Shown piece after piece: positions 7,823 through 15,102 of a stretch of DNA of 18,226 bases. The DNA lies in contig JAFDFT010000095.1 of assembly GCA_019309685.1 (NCBI GenBank), positions 1-18,226 on the forward strand, in the 5' to 3' direction. The position numbers and the translations under genes were made by a program. Numbering within the stretch: position 1 is the first letter of the stretch; the number at the start of each line of letters is the position of its first letter. Source of the DNA: Deltaproteobacteria bacterium (GTDB taxonomy: Bacteria > Desulfobacterota > Desulfobacteria > Desulfobacterales > JAABPS01). The notes below the pieces were generated by a model. That model saw only the letters and a list, made by a program, of their open reading frames with translations. It did no database searches and had not been told where the DNA came from.

Positions 7823-8143
7823 TTGTTTACTAATATAGCATATGCCATGGGCCAGGGTGGAGCAGGCGGGCAGGGACAATTTACCACATTTATCCCTATC
7901 ATTCTCATGTTTGTCATTTTTTACTTCCTGCTTATCCGTCCTCAGCAAAAAAAACAAAAAGATCACCGCGCGTTGGTCAACAACCTGAAAAAAAACGACC
8001 GTGTGGTTACAAGCGGGGGTATTTATGGAAAAATTACCGGTGTGGACGATCAAACAGTGACCGTTGAAATCGCGGACAAAGTCCGTGTGAAAGTCGCCCG
8101 GGGAAATATTTCAAATGTACTTCAAGACACATCAAAGTCCTGA
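7823..8143 (+). CDS. yajC: Sec translocon accessory protein YajC
   Basis: YajC is a small inner-membrane protein that associates with SecDF and the SecYEG channel. The 106-residue product has a short Gly/Gln-rich N-terminus, one transmembrane helix (about 20-38, rich in Phe/Ile/Leu) and the hallmark cytoplasmic RPQQKKQKDH (39-48), then a small SH3-like domain with DRVVTSGGIYGKITGV (about 59-74). The start is TTG at 7823, preceded seven bases upstream by AAGGAGGT (7809-7816), one of the strongest ribosome-binding sites here; the later ATG (codon 9) has no such site and would cut into the N-terminus. It heads the yajC-secD-secF set. The 161 bases before secD contain no gene or terminator that I can see. 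Confidence 0.95.
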   Translation: MFTNIAYAMGQGGAGGQGQFTTFIPIILMFVIFYFLLIRPQQKKQKDHRALVNNLKKNDRVVTSGGIYGKITGVDDQTVTVEIADKVRVKVARGNISNVLQDTSKS

Positions 8144-8304
8144 TCCAATACAGCGATTCATGGGTGATCTGAATTTAGAAAGAAATTTTCAAACATCTTT
8201 TTTCAGTTATTCAAACTCATTTATTAAAAGCACGTATTTGGATGCGATTACAGAACAGAATACCAATTAATTTTTCACACTGATGAATAAAAAGGAATAG
8301 ATCA

Positions 8305-9906
8305 TTGAAAAATTTTTCATGGAGGCCGGTCCTGGTCTTAGCTGTAATACTTGTTGCACTTATCTACATTCTTCCAACAGTAGATATGATAGTAAATAAA
8401 AAGACAGAGCCAACCCTTTGGCCTAAAAAAAAGATTAACCTGGGCCTTGACCTTCAGGGTGGCATGCACCTGGTTCTTGAAGTGGATGTGGATAAAGCTG
8501 TTGCGAGTACCATTGAACGCCTGTCTAATGACCTTAGGCGCCAGTTAAGAAAAAAGCGTATCAAACATAAAGAGTTTACCGTTAAACCTCTAACTATTGC
8601 CTTTATCATCCATGATCAAAATGAATTGGAAAAATTTGATGACATTTTGGATAAGGAATTTACAGGGCTTCAGAAAGAAGAAAAACAAACTCCAGAAGGC
8701 GCGTATCATATTGTGCTGGGACTTCCCGATAAGGAAGTCACACGTATCAAAAAGAACGCTGTTGATCAGGCCCTTGAAACAATAAGAAACCGGATTGATC
8801 AATTCGGCGTCAGCGAACCGGATATTCGAAATCAGGGAGAGCGGCGCATACTCATCCAGCTTCCAGGCATTAAAGACACGCAGCGCGCAAAGGACCTTAT
8901 CGGAAAAACTGCACTTTTGGAATTTAAGCTGGTGGATGAAATCCACGACCTCAATACTGCCTTAAAAGGCTCACCCCCTCCAGGCAGCGAAATTATGTAT
9001 AGGGAAATAGAAGATCCAGATACAAAACGCGTCATAAAAAAGATCCCTTTTTTAATAAAAAAGCGGTCTTCGTTGACGGGCGAATATCTAAAGGATGCCA
9101 GAGTTCAATTTGATAATCAGACGGGCAGTGCTCTTGTCAATCTTGAATTGGACAGCAAAGGTGCTAGAATATTTGCAAAAGTCACTGAAGAAAATGTCGG
9201 CAAACGGCTGGCAATTATTCTGGATAATAAAGTACATTCAGCTCCAGTGATCAATGAAAGAATACCCGGGGGCCGGGCACGGATCACGGGACAATTTACA
9301 ACAGATGAAGCGCATGATCTGGCTATAGTTCTCAGAGCCGGGGCCCTTCCAGCTCCTGTAAACATTTTAGAAGAAAGAACAGTCGGCCCATCTCTTGGCG
9401 TGGACTCCATTAACAAAGGGCTTATCTCCATGATCATTGGCGGTATTTTTGTAATTCTGTTTATGTTCATTTACTACAAAGGTGCCGGACTGCTCGCCAA
9501 CTTTTCCCTTTTGCTGAACATCATTTTGATTGCCGGAGGGTTGGCAGTATTCGGCGCCACCCTGACTCTTCCGGGTATTGCGGGGATTATACTGACCATT
9601 GGTATGGCCGTGGATGCGAATGTAATCATATTCGAACGTATCCGTGAAGAGTTGATTCTCGGGAAGACACCCCACGCTGCGATGGATGCCGGATATGACC
9701 GCGCAACCCTTACTATTCTGGATGCCAATGTGACAACACTCATCGCCGCGATGGTTCTTTTCCAGTTCGGAACCGGATCTGTGAAAGGCTTTGCGGTAAC
9801 ATTAAGCCTGGGCGTCATTTCCAGTCTGTTTACGGCCCTTATCCTGTCACGTCTGATATTTGATTATTTTCTCATGAAAAAAAGAGTGAAGACATTAAGT
9901 ATTTAA
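8305..9906 (+). CDS. secD: protein translocase subunit SecD
   Basis: SecD, with SecF, uses the proton gradient to pull secreted proteins across the inner membrane. The 533-residue product is complete: transmembrane helix 1 (about 8-25), the D1 motif LGLDLQGGMHLVLEVDVD (46-63), a large periplasmic P1 region with a base (ALETIRNRIDQFGVSEPDI) and head, the TVGPSLG motif (359-365), then five more helices. Helix 4 carries GMAVDANVIIFERIREE (433-449), where Asp437 corresponds to the proton-pathway aspartate. The start is TTG at 8305, eight bases after AAAGGA; it places the N-terminal KNFSWRP right before the first helix. secF follows after 45 bases, so the two are probably co-transcribed. Confidence 0.97.
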   Translation: MKNFSWRPVLVLAVILVALIYILPTVDMIVNKKTEPTLWPKKKINLGLDLQGGMHLVLEVDVDKAVASTIERLSNDLRRQLRKKRIKHKEFTVKPLTIAFIIHDQNELEKFDDILDKEFTGLQKEEKQTPEGAYHIVLGLPDKEVTRIKKNAVDQALETIRNRIDQFGVSEPDIRNQGERRILIQLPGIKDTQRAKDLIGKTALLEFKLVDEIHDLNTALKGSPPPGSEIMYREIEDPDTKRVIKKIPFLIKKRSSLTGEYLKDARVQFDNQTGSALVNLELDSKGARIFAKVTEENVGKRLAIILDNKVHSAPVINERIPGGRARITGQFTTDEAHDLAIVLRAGALPAPVNILEERTVGPSLGVDSINKGLISMIIGGIFVILFMFIYYKGAGLLANFSLLLNIILIAGGLAVFGATLTLPGIAGIILTIGMAVDANVIIFERIREELILGKTPHAAMDAGYDRATLTILDANVTTLIAAMVLFQFGTGSVKGFAVTLSLGVISSLFTALILSRLIFDYFLMKKRVKTLSI

Positions 9907-9951
9907 TAGAAAATAGTGATGCGTAACGAGTAAATACCTAAAGGAAAATTT

Positions 9952-10833
9952 ATGCGATTTATAAAACCTGACATTAATATCGACTTTATCGGCAAAAGAA
10001 AAATTGCCATTTTCGTATCCGCGGCTATGATTATCGGCACCATTTTATCCTTGTTTATTCATGGCGGTCCTAAATACGGTATCGATTTCGCCGGCGGCAC
10101 ACTGGTTCAAGTCAAATTTTCTTCACCGGTAAATATGAATAACGTCAAATCCGCTCTTCAGTCCATCGATCTTGAGAATTCATCCGTCCAGCAATTTGGC
10201 GATCGTGCTGAAAACGAATATCTCATCCGAACCGAAGGTTTTGTGACCACAGATCAGAAATTCTCTTCAAATATCCAGAACGCACTCGAGTCTTCAACAG
10301 GTACGGATGTGGATATCCGCCGTGTTGAAATGGTGGGTCCACAGGTGGGTAAGGATTTAAGAAAAAAAGCACTGTTTGCCATGTTTTTTGCTTTGTTATT
10401 TATTACCATATATATATCAGGCCGTTTTGAACTGAAATGGATTCTCAGCGGTGTGATGGCTGGTTCACTCATGATAGCAGTGTATGTCCTTTCTATTTTT
10501 AATGTCAGTATGCCGTTTCTCATCGCCGCGGCTTTAATTGTTACGCTGATTCTCTTCTGGTTTCTTGAACTGAAATACGCCATGGGCGCTATTGTTGCGT
10601 TGATCCATGATGTGGCCATTACGGTTGGCCTTAACAGGAGTATAAACGAAACACTCAGCCGTACCATACTGACCTCATTAACCACCCTTGCCGTTGTTGT
10701 TTCCCTTTTCGTTCTTGGCGGGGGAATTATTCATGATTTCGCATTTGCAATGATCGTTGGCGTTCTTGTAGGTACATATTCCTCTGTTTATGTTGCAAGC
10801 CCCATGCTCCTTGCGTGGCAGAAAAACGGATAA
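9952..10833 (+). CDS. secF: protein translocase subunit SecF, apparently missing canonical transmembrane helix 4
   Basis: The 293-residue product has SecF features: helix 1 (about 17-35), GIDFAGGTLVQVKF (43-56), the P1 domain, VEMVGPQVGKDLR (125-137), helix 2 (138-156), canonical helix 3 (AMGAIVALIHDVAITVG, 210-226), then LSRTILTSLTTL (235-246) and the last helices with GTYSSVYVASPMLL. Two oddities are visible. Between helices 2 and 3 lie about 50 extra, mostly hydrophobic residues (about 163-205), likely two added helices, as I recall for related SecF proteins. After Gly226 the chain jumps straight to NRSINETLSRT, so the usual stretch of about 50 residues with GYSxND and DRIREN (canonical helix 4) is absent, with frame preserved. 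That segment holds a conserved Asp needed for proton coupling in characterised SecF. The ATG has AAAGGA upstream. Function as a pump is doubtful unless the gap is an assembly error. Confidence 0.93.
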   Translation: MRFIKPDINIDFIGKRKIAIFVSAAMIIGTILSLFIHGGPKYGIDFAGGTLVQVKFSSPVNMNNVKSALQSIDLENSSVQQFGDRAENEYLIRTEGFVTTDQKFSSNIQNALESSTGTDVDIRRVEMVGPQVGKDLRKKALFAMFFALLFITIYISGRFELKWILSGVMAGSLMIAVYVLSIFNVSMPFLIAAALIVTLILFWFLELKYAMGAIVALIHDVAITVGLNRSINETLSRTILTSLTTLAVVVSLFVLGGGIIHDFAFAMIVGVLVGTYSSVYVASPMLLAWQKNG

Positions 10834-10930
10834 AATAGATTCAACATTTATAATGTAAACAAACAACGGAACTTTGTTATTACTTCCCATATCTCCCAGC
10901 ATGACGCTTTTTAATTAATATTTCAGTTTC

Positions 10931-11059
10931 GCGATCTTTGGGAGCGGAGCGACTTGTCTCGGCGAAGTTTTAATAAAGACGGAAGCAATCTCTGACCAAC
11001 TTAAATAAAATCGGATTGTTTCGTCGCCCGGTTGCAGCAGGTCTCCTCGCAATGACAGG
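10931..11059. repeat. extragenic palindromic repeat between secF and dprA
   Basis: The block contains two recognisable parts. First, GGAGCGGAGCGACTTGTCTC and GGCGAAG (10941-10966) resemble the GTCTCGCCGTAGCC motif inside the 7574-7807 repeat. Second, GACGGAAGCAATC (10978-10990) pairs imperfectly with GATTGTTTCGTC (11014-11025), and together with CCTCGCAATGACAGG (11045-11059) forms, in reverse, the widespread 'TGTCATTGCGAGGAG...CGACGAAGCAATC' type repeat with a 16-base variant centre. It probably folds as a long hairpin in RNA and may act as a transcription or mRNA-stability boundary after secF. The rest of the gap (10834-10930, 11060-11102) shows nothing else. Confidence 0.55.
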
Positions 11060-11102
11060 TAAAAAATACAACAGTAATTACAAAACAAAACACTAGCATC
11101 AA

Positions 11103-12215
11103 ATGATGGAAGAACTTTTACCATGGTTTTCATTAAAAAGCGTTCCGGGTATCGGGAACCTGCTTTTCAAACGGCTTATAGATCGTTTTCAATCTCCGGA
11201 ACGTGTTTTTTCCGCGCCTGAAAAAGATCTTGTTCAAATTAATGGCCTATCCCAACAACTTGTTTCCTCAATAAAACGTTACACGGTTTCAAAACAAGTA
11301 TATGAAGAGTTGAACCAAGTGGCCAAAAAAAAGTATAAAATCATACCCCTGACAGATATTGACTATCCGCCTCTTTTACGCCAAATACCAGACCCGCCTC
11401 CTTTTTTATACGTCTACGGAAACCTTAGCAACACGCTAAAAAATATTGCCGTTGTCGGCTCCAGAAATGCAACGGGCTATGGAATATCCACAACAAAAAA
11501 GCTTTGTTCTGATTTGGCTGCACTCAACATGACGGTGGTTAGCGGAATGGCAAGAGGAATTGATACTGCAGCCCATGAAGGAGCGCTTGCTGGAAAAGGT
11601 AAAACTATTGCAGTACTAGGCAGCGGACTGGAAAACATTTACCCTGCAGAGAACCGAAAGTTATTCCACCGTATTTCTGAAAGCGGCGCTGTAATTTCAG
11701 AATTTTCGTTGATGGCAGAACCCGATGCGCGGAATTTTCCTGTAAGAAACAGAATCATCAGCGGTATATCTCTCGGCACTGTTGTTGTGGAAGCAACTAA
11801 AAAAAGCGGAAGTCTTATCACTGCGCGCCTTGCAGCGGAACAAAACAGAGAAGTATTTGCTGTACCTGGAAGCATCCAGTCATTTAAAAGCATTGGAACG
11901 CACACACTAATAAAAGAAGGGGCAAAACTGGTTGAACATGCCCAGGATGTTATGGAAGAACTCGCACATCAAATACAATTGGATAATTTAGAAAATCCTG
12001 AAGGGCAGAATCAGCCCGTTCAACAGGCGCCATCGCTCACAACAGATGAATTTAGAGTGCTTAACGCGCTTGACCCTTACCCCGTTCATATTGATAATCT
12101 GGCCAGGAAAATATCAATGAAATCCAGCAAATTATCAAGTATATTATTACATCTTGAACTCAAAGGGATCGTACAGCAGTCACCGGGAAAACTTTTTTCC
12201 CTTGAATCAAAATGA
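11103..12215 (+). CDS. dprA: DNA-processing protein DprA
   Basis: DprA binds incoming single-stranded DNA during natural transformation and loads RecA; it is also kept in bacteria not known to be competent. The 370-residue product has an N-terminal helix-hairpin-helix/SAM-like region (about 8-60, SVPGIGNLLFKRLIDRF), the Rossmann-like DprA core with VVGSRNATGYG (117-127), VVSGMARGIDTAAHEGAL (145-162), VLGSGLENIYPAEN (171-184), NFPVRNRIISG (211-221), and VPGS with SIGTHTLIKEGAKLV (254-277), and a C-terminal winged-helix domain (about 312-368). Two adjacent ATG codons (11103 and 11106) could start it; neither has a visible ribosome-binding site, which is unusual here. It is 72 bases ahead of topA. 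The dprA-topA pair is a familiar arrangement in this phylum and many others. Confidence 0.96.
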   Translation: MMEELLPWFSLKSVPGIGNLLFKRLIDRFQSPERVFSAPEKDLVQINGLSQQLVSSIKRYTVSKQVYEELNQVAKKKYKIIPLTDIDYPPLLRQIPDPPPFLYVYGNLSNTLKNIAVVGSRNATGYGISTTKKLCSDLAALNMTVVSGMARGIDTAAHEGALAGKGKTIAVLGSGLENIYPAENRKLFHRISESGAVISEFSLMAEPDARNFPVRNRIISGISLGTVVVEATKKSGSLITARLAAEQNREVFAVPGSIQSFKSIGTHTLIKEGAKLVEHAQDVMEELAHQIQLDNLENPEGQNQPVQQAPSLTTDEFRVLNALDPYPVHIDNLARKISMKSSKLSSILLHLELKGIVQQSPGKLFSLESK

Positions 12216-12243
12216 AAAGTATGAAATACAGCCGGCAAACTGC

Positions 12244-12256
12244 ACTATAATAGTGT
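12244..12256 (+). promoter_or_regulatory. candidate topA promoter -10 box inside a palindrome
   Basis: CACTAT-A-ATAGTG is a perfect 13-base palindrome, and it contains a perfect TATAAT (12246-12251). The best -35 partner is a weak TGAAAT at 12222-12227 with an 18-base spacer. The start codon is 32 bases further on. If real, topA would have its own promoter in addition to read-through from dprA, and the symmetry would suit a repressor site or a supercoiling-sensitive opening region. Both roles are inference. Confidence 0.38.
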
Positions 12257-12287
12257 GAAAATATTTTAATGAAAGTGAGGGTATATT

Positions 12288-14567
12288 GTGGCAAAACCGC
12301 TTGTTGTTGTTGAATCTCCTACCAAGGTAAAAACATTAAAAAAATACATTGGCAAGGAATATAATATCGTTGCGTCCGTAGGACATATTAAAGATCTCCC
12401 ATCAAAGGAGCTGGGTATAGACATTGAAAGCGGTTTCAAGCCCATATACAAGAACATCCCTGGCAAACAAAAAGTCATATCCTCATTAAAAAAAGCAGCC
12501 AAAGACGTCTCGGATATCTATCTGGCACCTGATCCAGATCGTGAAGGAGAAGCTATTGCCTGGCACATCGCCGATGTATTAGCGCAAAAAGGAAGAAAGT
12601 TCCACAGAGTTCTATTTCATGAAATCACAAAAAAAGCCGTCCAGGATGCCATAAAATCCCCTGAAGCACTTCATAAAGACAAATATGAAGCGCAGCAAGC
12701 TCGCAGGATGCTGGATCGTATTGTCGGATATCAAATATCTCCTTTACTCTGGCGAAAAGTAAAAGGTGGTTTGAGTGCCGGCCGTGTCCAGTCCGTTGCA
12801 GTCAGAATCATCTGTGAAAGGGAACGCGCCATCCAGGTATTTGATCCGAAAGAATACTGGTCCATGACGGCTCATTTACAAAATGAGGATTCACCGCCCT
12901 TTCCGGCAAAGCTCGTAAAAAAGAATAGTGAAAAATTCACCATCCCCAATGAAACGGTATCAACATCTATTCTTAATGATCTTTCTGAAGAAAAATTTAT
13001 TATTCAAGAGATTAAGAAAAAGACAACCAAGAGAAACCCCCTACCTCCTTTTACCACAAGCAAACTCCAGCAGGAATCAATCCGAAAGCTTCGGTTCTCA
13101 GCCAAAAAAACCATGATGATTGCGCAGCAGCTCTATGAGGGGATCGATCTTGGACATGGCGAACCAGAAGGTCTTATCACTTACATGCGTACCGATTCAA
13201 CACGAATATCCAGTGAAGCCGCACAGGAAGCGCTGAAAATGATACAGGAACGTTTTGGTGAACAGTACGCCTTGGAAAAACCAAGATTTTTTAAAAATAG
13301 AAAGAAAGCACAAGATGCGCATGAAGCCATCCGCCCCACCTCAGTTTATAATACTCCGGAAAAAGTTGAGCCTTTTCTTTCAAAAGATCAGTTCGCCCTA
13401 TATGCACTTATCTGGAAAAGGTTCGTTGCTTCTCAGATGCAGCAGGCGCTTATCAATAATGTATCGGTATCAATTCAGGCGGGAAACTATTTATTTACCT
13501 CCAGTGGTTCAACCATAAAATTTCCCGGCTTCATGACGCTTTACCTCTCTGCGGACGATGAAATCGAAAGCAAAGATGAAAAACAAAAGCCTGTTCTTCC
13601 CGAACTTAAAGAAGGCGTGGAGTTACGTCTTGATAAACTTGAGCCCAAACAGCATTTCACCATGCCGCCTCCAAGATTTTCAGAAGCTTCGCTTGTCAAA
13701 GAACTGGAAGAAAACGGAATTGGACGTCCCAGTACCTATGCTGCAATACTCTCGACCATTAGGGGAAAGGGGTATGTAGAACTTATAAAAGGCTATTTCC
13801 GTCCAAGTGAACTTGGATTTATCGTGAATGACCTGCTTGTGCAATGCTTTCCGAATGTGTTTGACGTGGATTTCACAGCAAAAATGGAAGATGATCTTGA
13901 TCGAATAGAAGACGCAAAGATAAAATATTTTGAAATACTCAACCGTTTTTATGAACCGTTTAGTAAAGAAGTAGATTCCGCCTCTGAATGTATGCTCAGT
14001 ATACGCGGTGTAGGCTTTGAGACAGGCCTTATATGCCCGGAATGCAATCACCACCAGCTTCACATTAAAATTGGCAGAAACGGCCATTATCTGGGATGCG
14101 ACGGTTATCCGGACTGTACGTATACCCGAAACTACATCAGAGATGAAAAAGGGAAGATTCAACCTGTGGAACCCGCTCAAAGTGAAATGACTGACAAGTT
14201 TTGTGAAAAATGTGAAAAGCCGATGATGTTAAAAAGCGGAAAATATGGTGACTTTCTCGCCTGCAGCGGATATCCGGATTGTAAAAATACACAGTCAATA
14301 CATCCAAACAGTAACGGGAAACCCATTGGAATAAAGTGCCCGGAAACCAATTGTACCGGTGATGTCGTCGAAAAAAAATCTAAACGCGGTAATATTTTTT
14401 ATGGCTGCAGCAACTATCCTGACTGTACGTTTGCATCCTGGGACAAGCCTGTTGAAAAAAAATGTCCGAATTGCGGTGCTGATTTCCTTGTTGAAAAATC
14501 CACCAAAAAGAAAGGCACTTACCTTTTGTGTATTTCTAAAAATTGCGGATACGAGGAAACTGACTAG
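12288..14567 (+). CDS. topA: DNA topoisomerase I
   Basis: This type IA enzyme relaxes negative supercoils by transient cleavage of one strand. The 759-residue product starts with the TOPRIM domain: KPLVVVESPTKVKTL with Glu9, and LAPDPDREGEAIAWH with Asp82, Asp84 and Glu86 as metal ligands. Then come the cleavage/strand-passage domains, with GGLSAGRVQSVAVRIICERE (160-179) and the catalytic Tyr299 in ITYMRTDSTRIS, followed by the DAHEAIRPT motif and NGIGRPSTYA. The C-terminus has four zinc ribbons: Cys583/586/604/610, 639/642/659/665, 684/689/707/713 and 726/729/748/753, three of them with the GYPDC or NYPDC ending. Translation starts at GTG (12288), seven bases after GTGAGGG. It is downstream of dprA, and a hairpin at 14604-14638 follows. 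Confidence 0.97.
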   Translation: MAKPLVVVESPTKVKTLKKYIGKEYNIVASVGHIKDLPSKELGIDIESGFKPIYKNIPGKQKVISSLKKAAKDVSDIYLAPDPDREGEAIAWHIADVLAQKGRKFHRVLFHEITKKAVQDAIKSPEALHKDKYEAQQARRMLDRIVGYQISPLLWRKVKGGLSAGRVQSVAVRIICERERAIQVFDPKEYWSMTAHLQNEDSPPFPAKLVKKNSEKFTIPNETVSTSILNDLSEEKFIIQEIKKKTTKRNPLPPFTTSKLQQESIRKLRFSAKKTMMIAQQLYEGIDLGHGEPEGLITYMRTDSTRISSEAAQEALKMIQERFGEQYALEKPRFFKNRKKAQDAHEAIRPTSVYNTPEKVEPFLSKDQFALYALIWKRFVASQMQQALINNVSVSIQAGNYLFTSSGSTIKFPGFMTLYLSADDEIESKDEKQKPVLPELKEGVELRLDKLEPKQHFTMPPPRFSEASLVKELEENGIGRPSTYAAILSTIRGKGYVELIKGYFRPSELGFIVNDLLVQCFPNVFDVDFTAKMEDDLDRIEDAKIKYFEILNRFYEPFSKEVDSASECMLSIRGVGFETGLICPECNHHQLHIKIGRNGHYLGCDGYPDCTYTRNYIRDEKGKIQPVEPAQSEMTDKFCEKCEKPMMLKSGKYGDFLACSGYPDCKNTQSIHPNSNGKPIGIKCPETNCTGDVVEKKSKRGNIFYGCSNYPDCTFASWDKPVEKKCPNCGADFLVEKSTKKKGTYLLCISKNCGYEETD

Positions 14568-14594
14568 CACCTCTCCATTTTATTCAACTTGAAA

Positions 14595-14756
14595 GATGAT
14601 GTTTTCGTAAAAAGCAAAAAAACTTTAATTTTTACGAACGTTTTAAGTGTTAGGTTTGACATTTTAGGCAGGTGTAAAAATGCCAAAATATAACAACTTA
14701 GCACCTGAAACTTAAAACCTAAAACAGTATGAATTCGACTTTTTAGAAAGTCATCA
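14595..14756. repeat. MITE-like nested inverted repeat downstream of topA
   Basis: Outer arms GATGATGTTTTCGTAAAAAGC (14595-14615) and, reversed, TGATGACTTTCTAAAAAGTCG (14736-14756) pair imperfectly. They recall the arms of the 5962-6121 element. Inside is a perfect 10-base hairpin, TTCGTAAAAA (14604-14613) with TTTTTACGAA (14629-14638), and a second nested set: TTTTAAGTGTTAGGTTT (14641-14657) against AAACTTAAAACCTAAAAC (14708-14725), and CAGGTG (14669-14674) against CACCTG (14702-14707). The first hairpin, 37 bases after the topA stop, may serve as its terminator, although no clean T-run follows. No protein is encoded. Confidence 0.55.
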
Positions 14757-14889
14757 GTATTTTAAATCTAATTTAAAACTACCAGGCATGTTATTTGTAA
14801 TGTCAAGTTTCTTCACTCCCTTTCTGAAATGTGCACTGGTTCTTGAAAAAACTGCCAAAAATACATTTTCGTTTTTGAAAACTCTTATC

Positions 14890-14906
14890 CCTTAAAAATT
14901 TTAAGG
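14890..14906. promoter_or_regulatory. 17-base perfect palindrome, possible operator
   Basis: CCTTAAAA-A-TTTTAAGG has perfect 8-base arms around a central A. It lies about 200 bases upstream of the DUF4388-type gene and about 80 bases before the nearest promoter-like words. It is too AT-rich and lacks a T-run for a standard terminator. It could be a protein-binding site, or chance symmetry in AT-rich DNA. Confidence 0.3.
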
Positions 14907-14994
14907 ACTTTGCTCAAATTATTTCAGGATCATAATTTTCTGGATATTGAACTTATTTGTTATTTTTGCTTGATTTTAATGCAATTATACTATA

Positions 14995-15030
14995 AATATT
15001 GGAACGTTATAATTTTAGTATTCCAATATT
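14995..15030. promoter_or_regulatory. 10-base inverted repeat with a TATAAT in its loop, possible operator/promoter
   Basis: AATATTGGAA (14995-15004) and TTCCAATATT (15021-15030) are perfect inverted copies separated by 16 bases. The loop contains TATAAT (15008-15013). It sits about 75 bases before the start of the DUF4388-type gene. A dimeric repressor or activator bound to both arms would straddle the -10 region. No matching -35 box is convincing, so the promoter reading is tentative; the inverted repeat itself is certain. Confidence 0.42.
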
Positions 15031-15102
15031 AGGCTTTTATTCTTTTTACACAGGTCTTTTACATATTATGCAATTTCCCACATAATTTTATAAGTAACTG
15101 AT

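Larger units (their letters stand above)
14757..15102 (+). other. AT-rich non-coding leader region of the DUF4388-type gene
   Basis: No open reading frame of note lies in these 346 bases. The stretch is very AT-rich and carries two perfect inverted repeats (listed separately) and several promoter-like words, for example TTGATT (14970-14975) followed by TATAAA (14991-14996) with a short 15-base spacer. A stop codon (TAA, 15091-15093) in frame with the next gene sets the upstream limit of that gene. The length and structure suggest a regulated upstream region. Confidence 0.4.

Noticed and set aside
7517..8053. Minus-strand open frame of 178 codons over purB end, repeat and yajC
   Set aside because: It is antisense to two well-supported genes and crosses a repeat; its composition is not protein-like.
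13680..14180. Minus-strand open frame of 166 codons inside topA
   Set aside because: Fully antisense to conserved topoisomerase domains; a shadow of that gene.
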